From NCBI GenBank assembly GCA_011634665.1, contig WAEK01000003.1, positions 2,822,001 to 2,886,000 on the forward strand: a stretch of 64,000 nucleotides of DNA, read 5' to 3'. Positions 45,845 through 59,338 of this stretch are shown in pieces. The first letter of the stretch is position 1. Each line of letters opens with the position of its first letter. The DNA comes from Mortierella sp. BCC40632. Its lineage: Eukaryota > Mortierellomycota > Mortierellomycetes > Mortierellales > Mortierellaceae. The position numbers and the translations under genes are program-made. The notes under the pieces were generated by a model that did no database searches, had not been told where the DNA came from, and worked only from the letters and a program-made list of their open reading frames with translations.

Positions 45845-47108
45845 CAAGTAAAAAAAAAAAAAAAAAAAAAAGAGGCGGAGCAGAGCGATTCTCCGGGGAG
45901 GATGCTCTCTTCGAGTGGCGCTTATCTACTCCAAAACCTCAAGATTCCTTTATTGAGGTCTGACCAAGAAACCTTACCCACGGTCCATAAAAATAAAATT
46001 TCCTCCGCTCTTTGGAATGTGGTCTGTGATGGTCTTTGGACCTAATGAACAACGTCTTATTGAACTATGGACAAGCCGAATGGGCAGAAAGATGTGTGAG
46101 TGAAAGAGCAAGCGAGAGTGAAAAAAAGGTACAAGAGTCCGCGGTAGTTTTCTTTCACCCTATTTCTTTTTACCTTTTCTTTCTTTTATGTCGCCTGTTC
46201 GTAAGGGGAAAAAAAATAGCTAAGTAAAAAAGTGCAAAAAAGGGAAACCACGTATGTCTCCACTGTTCACCTGTTCGCTTATCCTCCCGCGGAGGTATTC
46301 CATGTCCTATTCTTGCCTCAAAAGGAAAGTCGGTGAAAGGGGAAAAGAGAAGTGGAAGGGACAGAAGGTCAATGGTGAAGACCTGTGACCAAATCGTCAA
46401 GTCTACTGGTTCTTGCCACATCAATGCATCCTCTTCTTTCTCTCTCCACATACATACAAACACACACACAAACATAAACACACACAGACATTTACATCCA
46501 CATGGATGTTCACGTCCAAGCATGCACGAAATTCTCTCTGTCTCTCTCTGTCTCTCTCTCTCTCTCTCTCTCCCTTCTGCGATGAACGCTATCATGTGTG
46601 GTTTTCGTCCCTTCTCTTAGGTTAGTTATATCTGAAAATTGATCACTCCCAAAAAAAAAAAAAAGAGCTAGCATGACCAGCCTATCAGCCGGACACACGC
46701 AACACTCGCTCCCCTCCTTCTCTTTCTCTTTCTTTTCTTCTTACTTTCTTCCCCCTCCGCTCCCCCTCTGCCCCCTATTTTTCCCTAGACTTGGCTTTAT
46801 TTGAGTATCATCTTGGATACCCCTAGAGCGAACGTGAAGGAGAAGAGGGGAAAGGGGTGTTACAAAAGGCCTAGAATCAACGTGCATAAAAAAAAGTGTC
46901 GACTTTTGCCGATCCCTGCAAGGCCAGTGGTGCATTACGAAAAAAAAACAATCAACAACTTTCTCTTTTTCTTTCTTTCTTCTCCATCTAACCAAAATCC
47001 CCTTCGCGTCCTATTCTAATGGTCAAAACAAAACAAAACAACAACAATAACAACAACAACAATAATCACTAGCATCGCATCTTCTCTATTCCATCTATCC
47101 ATCTCTCC

Positions 47109-47143
<35 letters not shown>

Positions 47144-47207
47144 GTTATGGCTCATCCAACCTCTACCCCCCACCTCCACCCCTTTCTCTTCTTTTCTCTT
47201 CTCTTCT

Positions 47208-47239
<32 letters not shown>

Positions 47240-47436
47240 CCCCCCCTCCTCTCTTCCCTTTTTCGCGCTGTCGCTCCTTTGCTCTCATAGCTGCGCCTGA
47301 TCAAGATCCGGTATTTGGAGTGTGGTACACAAAAAAAAAAATAAAAAATAAAAAAAAAATAAGGCAGGTGGGCTGAGTCAACGTACGAGGGGAGAGACGC
47401 CTTGACCAAGCTCACAATCTCCTTTCTCTCTCTCAA

Positions 47437-47467
<31 letters not shown>

Positions 47468-48368
47468 TTTTTTTTTTTTTTCTCTCTCTCTCTCACACAC
47501 ACCCCCTGGTCAGTTTCGGATCACACTCCGTCGCGTCGGCATTCGGCCCCTCTTCTCAGCCCCTTGGTCATTGAGCATAGATTTTATAGGTTGCGCATTT
47601 TTTTTTCTTTTTCTTTTACTTGAAATAGCGCAGTAGGATATTGGAGATATATTGAACTTCTACAATCAAATCGAAAAATAGCAAATAAGCAAAAAGGATA
47701 CTCTGAGTAAGGGAGGAGAGACCGATTATTGGTATAGTAATATACAGTAGACATGTAACATGAGCCTAGATTGCAAGATAGCGAGAGAACAAAGGGAAGG
47801 GAAAGGGAGGAAAGTAAAAAAAAGAAAAAGAAAAAGAAAAAAGGTAAAGGTAAAGGTAAAGGAGAGGACGGATGGGGTTGCGCAAGAATCGCTGAGCAGC
47901 AAAAGGAAGGGAAAAGGTAAGGGAAAAGGTAAGGGGCTTTTTTTTTTTTTTTTTTTCTACAAGATTTTTTTCTTCTTCTTCTTCTTTTGAGAGGACATGC
48001 AGGCAAAACAGGCTTAGACGAAAGCAGGTATTGAAAGAAAGAAAGAAAGAAAAAGGGTGCGCAGTGACAAGAGAAGAAGAGGGGCGGAGGGAGGGGTAAG
48101 ACGGAGTGGTAGTAACGATAGTACAAGAAAGAAGTTTTTGGGGGGTAGAGTGTGCATGTGTATCGAGAGAAAAAAAAAAAAAAAGTGAGTGAAAAGCAAA
48201 AAGTCGAAAATGCGCAACTACAAACAGAAGTAAACTGTAAACAAAATGCAAACAAACAACCAAAAGAACAAAGGAAAAAAGAAAGAAAGAAAGAAAGAGC
48301 AAATACAAAAGACGAAAAAAATAAAAAAAAATAAAAAGTAATACAAGGGATTTCGTTCCCTGGGGATT
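44876..48368. other. 3.5-kb gene-free region rich in simple repeats
   Basis: No coding region is supported. It holds A45 (45797-45841), A22 (45850-45871), CT repeats (46545-46572, 47211-47240, 47437-47460), T-tracts (47118-47143, 47459-47481) and an ATG repeat (45102-45115). Confidence 0.5.
45797..45871. repeat. A45 and A22 tracts separated by 8 bp
   Basis: 45 A at 45797-45841, the longest homopolymer seen in the window, then GTACAAGT, then 22 A. Confidence 0.9.
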
Positions 48369-51300
48369 TCACTTGGGATCGACAACAATCCGTTGTAGCG
48401 CAGAAAGGTCCAGCTCCTGCATCACCCCATACTGCTCCAAACCAATTTCCTCTATCGCTTGCTCCTTCTCATCTTCATCTTCAGCTTCTCCTCGCAACGA
48501 CGACATTCTCATCTCCTTGTCCTGAGAACTACCGCTGCCCCGCGGATCTGCTTGGCGTGGATGAGGATGATACCATGGAAAGAACTGTTGCAGCTTTTGT
48601 TGGGATCCACTCCCTCCATCAAGCCGTCCGATTCCTCCTCCATACCCTGACGACCCTCCCTCATGGCCTCCTTCATCATCACCTTCGCCGTCTTGATAAT
48701 CGCCTCGGTTCTTGCTCCTCCTGCCTCGACCGGCTCCTGTACCAGCGCCATTAGTCGCAATGCCGTTCTCATCTCCCGAAGCGCCGTCTGAGAGTCCAAA
48801 AGGACCATGTACTCCCTCGGCACTCTGTCCGACTCGAGAACTACTGCTTCCGTTACTAAAAAGTGCCTTCCAAGTCCGCTTAAACTTTCCAGGCACCCCT
48901 TGAGGATGACGTTGAATCGATTGCACAAACCGGGGCCAGACATTGGAATAGACCAACTCTTGTACTTCCCGTACGATTGGCTCATACATCTCTAGATAGC
49001 AATCGCCTGTCGCAAACAGGGTTCGGATCTCGTTCACCATACTCTCGTCCAGATTTAATTCCAGAACGGCATTGGGCATGATAAACGTTCGACTGATTTC
49101 CCAATACGCAGGTAGGAGGGATCTTGGGATAGGAGTCCGTCGACCTCCACCGACAGAACTTGCCATTGTCCCCGCCGTGAGTTGGGGCATCATGGACAAA
49201 TAAAGATGGGATCCGCTCATGATCCCACCACCACTACTCGTCCCACTGCTATCACAGCCGCTTTTTGTGGGCGAAGGCACCAACAAGTCCGGTCTGGAGG
49301 GCGATTTCAGCTGCAGCGAGCTCGAGTTGGAAAGACCATGCGAATGCGAAAACAAGGGTGGTTGAGAATGAGATCGTGAGTGACGAGCGGCGGATGAGGT
49401 TGGGTCTGGGGAAGGTGTCTGGCGCTGAACAATGACCAAGGGTGGCGGAATCGATCGCTGAGATGTTGGCACATCGGACAGCTGAAAATGACAACTGGCT
49501 GTTGTTGTGGGGCCTTGGCCTTTGCCTGAGCCAGACAAGGGTTTTGGCTGACCAAGACAACACAGTTGGTGATGTTCCTCTGCGGTGAGAACATTCCGCG
49601 AGGTCGCTGCCAAGGGAGACGACGCATTGGGGGCCAAGGGTGAAAGGGGCATCATCCGACCCAACCCATTCGTCATGGTGCAAGCAACTCCATTTCCATT
49701 ACTGCAATGGCAATGGGTGCTCGAGGCCTGAGCTTGTTGAGGCTGGGTTGGGAGCCGCGGCGTAAAGGTCGCCGAGATGGAGGCGCTGGGAGAATGAACT
49801 GGGCTCTGATTTAGCAATGCAGAATGCGACTGTGGCTGCGGCTGTGATGGCTGACCAAGTCGACTCGGTTGTCTCGAATGAGAAGCACAGTTAGAGGCAG
49901 TGACTCGACAGGATTCCCGACTCCCTTCACTTGCCAACGAACCGCTGGATAGGGGTGAGGTCAACAGTTCTGAGCAAATATTGTCAGAATGATTCTCAGA
50001 ATTTGTTCCGCATCCTCCTACTCGACCAGACGTGAACATCACATGGGGTGCAGCATCTGCAGTCGAGGATCCACCCGTCTCTCGATGGTGGTCAAAAGAA
50101 TTGGTTACTTCACAGCTCTCTGAATGGACGTGATAGCTTCCATTGACCGAGGCCGAATCATGATAATTACTGCTCAGTTCACTAGGGGTAACATCGTGAT
50201 AACTGATGGCCGAGCCTGAGGTGCCATGACCGTACCAACTCAGAGAAGAACGGTCACTCTCATTCTCGATCGAGCTTGATCCTCTACCATCACAGGGTTT
50301 GGTATCGCTATTGACACCATCGTCCGGAACTGCCATGGCTACCTCGCTATGATAGGCTCGGCTCCCGAGGCTAGCTTTGGGTCGATGAGCCATTTCGCTC
50401 AGAGCTCTAGGGGACATGGGAGGTCGGCTGAGCTTCTTGGGACCAGTGCACTCGCAGTGATCACTCGAGCCTCCATCATCTGATCTACAACCATCGCCAT
50501 TCTGAGCACTAAGAGGCGAAGTCGGAGCCGTGTTGGACTGACGAAGAGACGACTGCAGTGAGAGTCGCCACAGGTTCTCCTTGATACCTTGCCGATGTCG
50601 ACGAAATGATTTCGGAGGATGACCGAGAGGTCCGAGGCCTCTAGTTTGATGCTCAGAATCTTCACCGCCTAGGGAATAAATAGGCGATCCTCGATCGTTC
50701 TCTCCAGGCCCTGTTCCGCGACGACTTTGGTTGGACCCACTCCGACTATTCGAGTCGGAGCGAGAGAACTTGCTGTGGATAGAAGAAGCGACACTTCCAA
50801 TAACAGAACCCTTCTTTTTGTGGGATTGCGTCGTCGAATTCTCGTAGGAGAGACCCAAGCCCTCGTGTGTCTGGCTGGCGTTCGATCCAGGAATGCTCGA
50901 AAGTTGTTTGATATGCTTCCGCGCCAAAGAACTCTCTGTCCGTTTCACCAGTTGAAAGTACTCTCGCACCTGTTTCCGAAGTCCATCATATTCCTGAAGG
51001 AATTTGGTGCTCTCTGCACTAAACACGGTTACCGAGAATCTGACGAGTTCGGAAAGCATCTCTGGATCCCGGAGTGCATATTCAAAAGCGCGAGGATTCA
51101 TCTGAGAGAGCGGGATAATATTGCCCTCGCTGTCCCTGCCATACTTTGTCCAGAATCCTTTGATACCTCGGATACGACGTGTGCTGTTGGTAGTAGCACT
51201 TTGGGCGATAGGCAAAGACCCAGTTTGGATTTCCTCCGACGGCAATCCAACCGAGCTAGGTGCCGTCATGCTCCTGCATCCGATCGAGTGTCGGTCATAG

Positions 51301-52924
51301 GTGCTAGTATCCGATGGCTCACCTAATCCGTGACTTGTTGAGACCACTTGCGACAGAGGCGGGGAAAAGACGCGGATCGATGAAGTCTCACTCCCAGCAT
51401 CCATACCAGGTGTTCCTGCGTAGGGTCTTGCAAAATCCCAATGAAAGATACTGGTGAATGCGCTCCGTTTCCCTGAATGGCGACTTTTGGGTGTTTCCCT
51501 GATAAAAAATTGGATCAAGGGGAGAATGACCGAGTTGACATGGGCGAGAAAGATAGTCAAGACGAGCCAATTGACATGGTTCCAGTGCCCATCATCAAGT
51601 TTTTTGAGTTTCCAGGGCGAGATAAAGTAGAGGGCGAATCCTGGAAGGCCGATCATCATGTTGATTAAGAGTTCGTTCCTGATACCAAACCCGTCTTTGA
51701 TCCACCACAGTTTGTAGCTCAGGATGGGACATCCAATGGCCAAGAATCCAAGCATGCATGCATAAATTGGAGAAAACTGGTTCCCCATGATAGTCCCACA
51801 GCCACAAATGAAGAGAAGGCGAAAAGGAGCATTAGTGTTGTGTTTGAACACAGACGAGAATAACAGGATAAACAAATAAGCAATAGGAAATGGCTGCCTA
51901 CCACAAAGCCTTCGGTACATCTATAGCTGATGGGATTGACCTGAACGGGCGAAGTCTTTACAAGCTGCATACCGATACAAATGATCAATGGAACAATCAT
52001 GACAAAGAGCAGGAACAATGCCAGTCGACCATCTGTCGCCCGGTTAAAAGGCAGGTATCGGTTCCATGGTGATCGAGCTTCTGTCACAGGCGCCTCAAAT
52101 AACATGGCCATGGACCTGTCCAGTCCCTGGTCAGATGGATTGCTAGTCGCAGAGTCGAATGGGCCGTTTGGGATAGAGCTTGTTTGGGTATCACCCAACA
52201 GATGGGGCGATACTGTATAGGGATTTGTGGTTGCTGCGGTCACGTCCATCAAGCCGGGTATCTGGGGCGTGGCTGCTGTTGAGGCTGTGGCAAGGTGGGA
52301 AGAGACGGGACTGAAGGTGCCAAAGGCATTATTGGACACGTTCTCGGCTGACCGTGAGTGTGGGAAATGGTGGGCGGCCTTGTCCTGGTATTGTTGAGAA
52401 TGCAGAGGAGAGTGTACGTTGTTTTTGTCGCATGGGCCGCTGTTTCCATGCACACCAGCTGCCTTTTCCTCGTCATGCGTGGCGCACGACGCGGCCGGTC
52501 CGTGGGCGGATGATCTGCCTACTGCTGGGCCAAGAGGCAGAACGTTCCTGCTGTGGTCCCGATCGTTAGATGGACTCGTGGACCCACTTATGGGCAAGGC
52601 GGGCGATATTGCCAAGAATCGAGAGTCTAATGTTGTTGAAGGGTAAGCAGTGGTCATGGCAAGGGCACCATGTTCGGTGACGATACTGTCGCTGAGGCCC
52701 CATTGGGAGGAGCGAGCAAAGTCGGCGAGTTCAATGGTGCTACTCCGATGGAGGGTGCGCTTTCCAAAGTCGACCTGTTGGTTGTAGATAAAGACGAGCC
52801 GCCAACCACGCGCGAGGTAGGTCAAAAGCCAGGGGATGATACAAAGATAGGATACTAAGAGGGTATTTCGGAGAAAGAGAAAAGAGAGTTAGAGAGAGAA
52901 AGTTAGAGAGGTCAGCACCAACAA

Positions 52925-52974
<50 letters not shown>

Positions 52975-53136
52975 GGAAAAGAATGGGGGAACACATGGGT
53001 TGTTAGTAATTGAGAGCCGCAACCCTTTTCGAGAGTTGAGCAATTTACTGCAAACGACCCAGACCCGTCTGGAATAAAAATACACACAGATCCGTAGTAA
53101 CGAAGATGAAGAAGAAAAGAGAGAGCCACTCTGAGT

Positions 53137-53198
<62 letters not shown>

Positions 53199-53657
53199 AA
53201 AAAAAAGAAAAAAAGAAAACTCTACCGACCGGGCCAGGCCCTTTGTTTTTGTTGTTGTTGTTGATGTTGCTGATGCTAATACTGCCCATCCTCCATCACA
53301 TACACATTCATATACAACTCACAAATACACCAGAGTCCCAGAGTCCAGATTGACCCTCCCGCCTAATGAGCATTCAAGACATAGAGACCTACCCCAGAGA
53401 AGGATAAAGCAGGGAAAATCACCGACGAATGCATTGAGCATGGTATAAACAGTGATAATCCCTGTGGCAGAGATGCCGTTCCAAAAGACTAGATATCGGC
53501 CACGTTGCTTTAGATCATTGTGTGTCTTTGCGAGGACAAACATCGCGATGGTTGAGGTGAGGCAGATGGATCCCAGGACGATGGCCGTGCCGAGGTAGGC
53601 ATAACGATGCCCCATCCCCTGCACCGGGCCGAACGGACCTAGAGACCCATCACTCAT
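48369..53657 (-). CDS. Seven-transmembrane receptor fused to a split RGS domain
   Basis: Three exons, 53657-53393, 52854-51902 and 51776-48369, close in phase to 1541 residues. Hydrophobic helices lie at about 20-44, 62-80, 83-108, 367-387, 407-430, 441-459 and 474-497: a seven-helix receptor with an intracellular loop of about 255 residues between helices 3 and 4. This layout matches fungal RGS-linked receptors (Magnaporthe Rgs7-like, Aspergillus GprK-like) and plant RGS1. An RGS domain follows in two pieces: about 637-690 (FEYALRDPEMLSELVRF, then AESTKFLQEYDGL) and about 1293-1360 (SRTFIMPNAVLELNLD, then VYSNVWPRFVQSI). About 600 Ser/Gly/His-rich residues lie between them. RGS domains speed GTP hydrolysis by G-alpha, so the protein probably senses an outside signal and dampens G-protein signalling. 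Intron 1 holds two GA microsatellites. Exon 3 uses the acceptor at 51777-51778. Confidence 0.87.
52927..52972. repeat. (GA)n microsatellite in receptor intron 1
   Basis: About 23 GA units; the sense strand of the gene is CT. A second similar tract lies at 53141-53190 in the same intron. Confidence 0.95.
53141..53190. repeat. (AG)n microsatellite in receptor intron 1
   Basis: About 25 AG units, the second tract in this intron. Confidence 0.95.
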
Positions 53658-53858
53658 GGTCTCTGCGATCCTTCCGCCAGATGGCTGAAGAGAGAAAGAA
53701 AGGCGGTAGAGAGCGGATGGGAAGAAGGTAGGGGTGAGAGATGTGAGAAGGGGGAAAGGGCAAGAAGCCGATGTGTTATGCGCAGGGAGTCAGAAGCAAA
53801 AGGGTGAGGATGAGAGAGCAAAGAGAAAGTGTGAGCAAGAGAAGAGAGAAAAAGAGAA

Positions 53859-53864
<6 letters not shown>

Positions 53865-53934
<70 letters not shown>
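53865..53934. repeat. (AG)35 microsatellite
   Basis: A nearly perfect 70-bp AG repeat about 210 bp upstream of the receptor ATG; CT on the receptor's sense strand. Confidence 0.95.
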
Positions 53935-53938
<4 letters not shown>

Positions 53939-54149
53939 GTGAGAGAAGGGAGGCTACTTTCTCGGTTGTAACTAGACTAGACGTTGGAATCGGGTCCGAA
54001 GGAGTGGGTGTTTGTTGCGGCCGTTAGGGAGAGAGAGAGAAAGAGAGAGAAGAGAGGCTCCTGCAAAGAAAAGATGTTACAAGTCGGACGAGTCCTGGCG
54101 TGACAAGAGCTGGTTCGGGGACGAGTTGGCTAGGTCGGGGCTGACTGAA

Positions 54150-54185
54150 TCTACTGGGTCTACTGGGTCTACTGGGTCTACTGGG
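54150..54185. repeat. 9-bp tandem repeat
   Basis: Four perfect TCTACTGGG units, with a partial fifth. Confidence 0.9.
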
Positions 54186-55351
54186 TCTGCTGAGTTGCAT
54201 GAAAGTACCAGTCGCATGGATGAAGAGGAGAAAGAGGAGAAAGGATGGCACATGCAGGGGAAGGAGAGAGTAGAAAAGAGGAAGAAGAGAGAGAAAGCGG
54301 GAGAGAGAGAGAAAGAAAAAAAGTCAGTATGTGTACGAGTGGACTGTTTCAACGACGAGGAAGAGGGGAAATCCGCTGAAGCTCAGTGGGTGTGGTTTGT
54401 GTGAAGGAGGCGAGAGGAAGAGATGGACAAGAGACTAGACGACTTGGCGGGAAAGGAGGCCTGGTATGAGAAAGAGAGAACGAGCGCGCAGAGCGCAAAA
54501 AAAAAAAAAAAAAAAACCAGCGTAGAGGCCAGAATGAGACTGACAAAATGACAGAGCAACCGAGGCTTTGAAACGGTGCCTGTGGGATGTATGTTTGGGG
54601 AGCCAGATGTTGCAGGCGTCAGCCTCTGAGATAAAGGGTATGAAGGATAGAGATGAAGCCAGGACATTTGGCCAACGTAGAAAGTGTGTGGATGTGAAAA
54701 GAGCGAAGGATGACCTGGGCATTGAGTAGGGCAATATTGCCAGTGCCCGGTAAATGAGGGAACGGAAATCAAGTCGTCGTTCTCTTCCCTATTTCTCGTT
54801 CTCTCGTTCTTTCTTTCTTTCTTTCTTTTTCTCTTTGTCTCTCTCTCTTCCCTCTCTCTATCTCCTCTCTCTGAAAGGCCTCAGCGTATCACATTGCGCC
54901 CATCACGAACACGCTCAGCAATCGGATCTCGTAATCACCAATCCGTCTCGCACTCGCTTCACGCTCTCTCGCTCTTTCTCACCCTCCCTAAACACCCTGT
55001 TTCCTCATGCCTGTTGTCCCCATTGGGGTCTCGTCAGCGCAGTGGCTGTGTGCAGGATATCCACCACAGAAAAGAAAGAAAGAGAGAGAGAATGAAAGGA
55101 AGAAAAGAGAGAGAGAGAGAAAAGAGATGAAGAGCGAAGAGAGCAGACAACAAGAGAGGTAGAAAGTAAGTGAGCCGAGGTTCGGTACACAGTCTAGAAC
55201 ACATCTCGTTCGCCCGCCTCTCTTTCTTTTCTCGCAGCCCGATATGAAAGATATTGAAAAAACGTGGCGATCTCAACCCCTTGCTCCGGTCATTGAAAAA
55301 AGTATTGTGGGGCAATCGATCTTGGCCGCCCATTGACCTACAGCCCAGTGT

Positions 55352-55386
<35 letters not shown>

Positions 55387-56119
55387 CTCTGTTTCTGATG
55401 GTTTGCCTCAAGAGACATCCTGTTCGATGGACACATTATCAGCAGAAATGTGGACCCAAACTGACCTGACCTAACCTGGCCTGATCCAACCTGACCTTAC
55501 TTCACCCGATCTCTCTCTCTTTTTTTTTTTTTTTCATCTCTCATCTGCCCTGGCTCATCTTATTGAAAATCGGTGTTTGGGTAGATGGAATCACAAGACA
55601 AATCGTTTCTATTGTTGCTGCAAAGGCGTAATGTTGGAGCCACAGGGTCAAAAACATGCAATAGAGTGAAAAGGAAAAGTGAATGACCATCTACAACTAC
55701 TACCTGGGGCAATTGGAAAGACTCAAGGCTTCTCAACAATAACAAAAAAGCTCTGATGGTGCTGGAGTCGGTCACCCGTCCGATAAAAAAAAAAAAAAAA
55801 AAAAAAAAAAGAGTCGATTAGAGGAATGGGCAGGGAAGGGGCAGGGAGCGGGCGAGGAGGAGAGAGAAAGAGAGAAAGAAAGAAAGAAGGAGCGAGAGAG
55901 AGAGAAATAGAAAAGAAAGAAGGGCAACCTGTGGAAAATCAATAATAATGATCCGATCGGAGCAAATGTCGCCAAGGGAAAGAATGGTTTACGACCCAAT
56001 GAGAGGTCAGTTGTATTGACCGAGTGGCTACAACAATGACAGGGCGGGGATCGGGGGATCGGGGATGGGATAGGATAGAATGGAAATGGGTCAAGAGAGG
56101 AGAAGGAGAGAAAATAATT

Positions 56120-56125
<6 letters not shown>

Positions 56126-56166
<41 letters not shown>
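56126..56166. repeat. (GA)n microsatellite
   Basis: About 20 GA units. Confidence 0.95.
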
Positions 56167-56168
<2 letters not shown>

Positions 56169-57930
56169 AAATTCAAAGTGAACCCCTACTGAGGCGAACT
56201 GGCTGAGCCAGACAGGGGGGAGGTGGCGATAAAGTCTAAGACCGGTGCTGGGTTTGTATATCTCCTTCCCTTTCTCTCTCACTTTCTCCATTTCTCTCAT
56301 TCTCAGGGGAGGAAAAAAAAATAAAGAGAAAACGGGCAAGGGAAAATCAGGGTGAGGAATGACAAACGTCGAAACAGCGTGGCGCCAGGGAGTTGGCGGA
56401 GGAATAAAATCAACAACAACAACAACAACAACAACAACAAAAGGCGTGTTACCGATCGAGCGTAACGGTCTGTCGGATCGCAAAGGACCAGTCGTTGCAG
56501 GCTCCTTTCTCCTTTTGGGCAATGTAGAAAGACCACAGGATAAGGGGGAGAGAGAGGTGCAACCAGGAGACAAGGAAACAGTAATACTGGACAAGACGTG
56601 GTCACAGTATCATGAAGCGCGCAAACACAGAGACACGCGCACACAAAAAAACCGCCCATTCATCCATCCACGACCCCAACCTCTCGGCCTCGGCCTCGAT
56701 CTTGGTCCTTTGCTTCATCTCGTCTGAAACGAACCAAGAGACCTTTGTTGCGGGGCAACCGAGGAGGTATCGCGCCTGAAGGAGCAGTAGAGTTGCACCG
56801 GAAAGAAAAAAAGGAGCATATAAGCGAGCCGAGAGCCGAGGGCGTGACAGGACCGGACATGCAAATGAACTCGACGAACAACAACCTGGTGCCTGAGTGG
56901 GCTAGCCAGAGCACGCGGTAGGACAGGGTCGGGGATGTAGGGAAGGGCGAAAGCAGTAATGAGAGGAAGAAAGAAGAAGAAAAGGAGCCAGTCCACATTC
57001 ACGCTTACAACAAACAGTAAAGGGGGTCAACGTCCAGTCCCAGGAGCCAGATCAGGACACCAGCCGAATAGCCCAGCTGACGCTAGTCGGAACGAAAGAG
57101 GTGGAGGAGGATGTAGAGTCGAGCGAGTGTTCTGAAGTATAGGATCGCTGCTTATGCAGCAGTTGTGGATGAGCAAAAGAGCAAAAACAAGAGAGAGCGC
57201 GTGGATGGAAATGAACAACCAGGTGTTGGGCGATTGGAAAGAGAGAGAGAGAGAGAGAGAGAGAGCGTCAGAGCCGAGAGGAATAGTCGAAGCAAGCATG
57301 GCGAGTGCAGGGGCGGGGGCAAAGAAAGAGAAGGAGGAACCCAAGGTCAAGGACGGACGAGTAGGTGCGAGAGAGCAGCGAGAGCGGATTGTCTCTGCGA
57401 GCAACCTGGGGGAAAGATGGGCAAGCATGCTTTGGATGTATTGTGAAGGGTGTATGTGTGCAACCAAAAAAAAAGGGCCAAGCGCCAACGCCTGCTCCTG
57501 CACCTGTTCCTGCTCCCTGCTCCCTGTTTCCTGCTCCCCACTCCCTGTTCCCGCTCCCTGACTACTTCCTACTCCCTCCTCCTGCTCCATTGTTGGTTCT
57601 GCCGCTGCTGCGAGTCTTTGTCATCATGGCCTCGTCTGCTTACATTCGCTTCCCTTCTTCCCTTCCCGCATGAGCCGTATAGCCTCAAGACGCACAAAGG
57701 GGAAGAACAGGAAGAAGAAGAGTACCATCCTCCTCCGACAATCAAAAGTCAAAAGTCAAAGGAGGGAGCCAAGTCCCACTCGGTCCTTTTCGCTCTCCTC
57801 TAGAACCTCTAGAACGAGCCAATGTTGACCTCCGCCGTTGAGAAGTGAGGACCTCAAAGCCCAGTCTCAAAGTGTTTAAGTGTGCAAGCGCAAGGGTGCG
57901 CTGTATACTGTGTGCTGCGTGCTGCACGAG

Positions 57931-57935
<5 letters not shown>

Positions 57936-57976
<41 letters not shown>
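57936..57976. repeat. (GT)20 microsatellite
   Basis: A perfect GT repeat of 41 bases. Confidence 0.95.
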
Positions 57977-57977
<1 letters not shown>

Positions 57978-58265
57978 TTGGCAGGGGAGAAGATGAAAGG
58001 TTGCCTCAACAGGAGATTCCTGATGGGGATGAGAAGTGAGACAGAGAGAGAAATTTGGAAGAGAATTTTTCTTTTTCCGATGGGATGAGATGTGATGAGA
58101 TGAGATGAGATGTGCTTTTTTGTTACCATGAGGATGAGGACGCAAAATGATAATTGTCGAGTCCAGAGTAGATGTGTGCTGGTGTATGTGTGATTGTGTG
58201 ATTGTGCGGATGAGTCGAGTTGGAGATGGCGGTAGATGCGAAGAGCGGGAGGGAGGGGGAGAGAG

Positions 58266-58295
58266 ATTGGATTGGATTGGATTGGATTGGATTGG
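58266..58295. repeat. (ATTGG)6 microsatellite
   Basis: Six perfect ATTGG units. Confidence 0.95.
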
Positions 58296-58750
58296 ACTAG
58301 AGAGAGAGAGAGAGAAAGAGAGACAAAAAGGTAAAAAATAGAAAAGATCTGCGGAGGAAGGGTGCTGATCAGCAATAGGGGCACACTGTGGGAGGACAGA
58401 GTGAGAGTGCGTGTGTGCAAGAGAGTGTGGGAGTGAGAGAGAGTGTGAAATGAAAAATGGCGGGGATAGCACGTAACGTGATGAAATCTTGAAAGAAAAG
58501 TTGCCACCAATTGTTGTCTGACGCTCTCTCGTTTGACCCCACCTTTCTCTCCTTTTCTCTCTCTCTCTTCAGTTCATTCTCGCATTCTCGGCATTCTCGC
58601 AGGACATTCATCTGCTATTTGTCATTCCATCGTCCCACAACAAAGACTGCCCGGCCACAGCCGACTATAGCCGACTTGAAGCTTTCTGTATCCTTCTACT
58701 TGTGAACCGGCTCTTCCGGAATCTCAATAAGGACCAGAACACCTGCACTC

Positions 58751-59303
58751 ATGGCTCCACCTAAGAAAGCCGCGGCCATCACATCCGCGCCACCATCGTC
58801 ACCATCTGGCACTTTCTTCAAACGTGGAAAAAAGTTAGCCACAGCCCAACGGATCATCGCCGCCAAGGCCTCTATCCCAACCAAAGCCAAGTCCTCCCTT
58901 GACCAGCAAACCCCCTTGTCAGCCGCAGAAGCCGCTTCAACCACTACCTCCACTTCTCTATCGAGCCAGTCAAAGATAGGGCCGTCAGCTATTTCAAAGA
59001 AACATTCGCTCAGAATCAAGGACGACATCGATGACTCTAGCACAGATGAACCAAAAGATTCGCCGGTGGATGAGGTGATCTCGGATGATTCATGGGAGGA
59101 ATATGTGAACCCCAAAAAGACCGTATCTGCAAAGACCACCAAGGACAAGTCCAGCCAGCCTCTCCAGTCAACAAAAGTCGACATCAAACAACTCTTTACC
59201 ATCATCACTCCATCCGCCAATACCGCCAAAAAACGAGCCAACTCGTTCTCTAACCTGACGCTGGAAGCCCAACCTGCTCCCAAGAGTGCCTCTCCTACCA
59301 GTA

Positions 59304-59338
<35 letters not shown>

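Larger units (their letters stand above)
53658..58750. other. 5.1-kb gene-free region between divergent receptor and POLD4 genes
   Basis: No coding region is supported; open frames follow GA-rich, CT-rich or CCTG-rich simple sequence. It must contain the promoters of two divergent genes. Repeats are listed separately. A ten-unit CAA/ACA repeat lies at 56410-56440. Confidence 0.5.

Noticed and set aside
51777..51920. Upstream part of the exon-3 frame of the receptor as coding
   Set aside because: It would break the frame with exon 2; the AG at 51777-51778 gives a phase-0 join that completes helix 5.
57027..57590. 187-codon open frame on the minus strand with Gln/Glu/Gly runs
   Set aside because: Derives from a CCTGCTCC-type simple repeat and GA tracts; no domain and no consistent start.
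58696..59283. 195-codon open frame on the minus strand
   Set aside because: Antisense of POLD4 exon 1; no family features.
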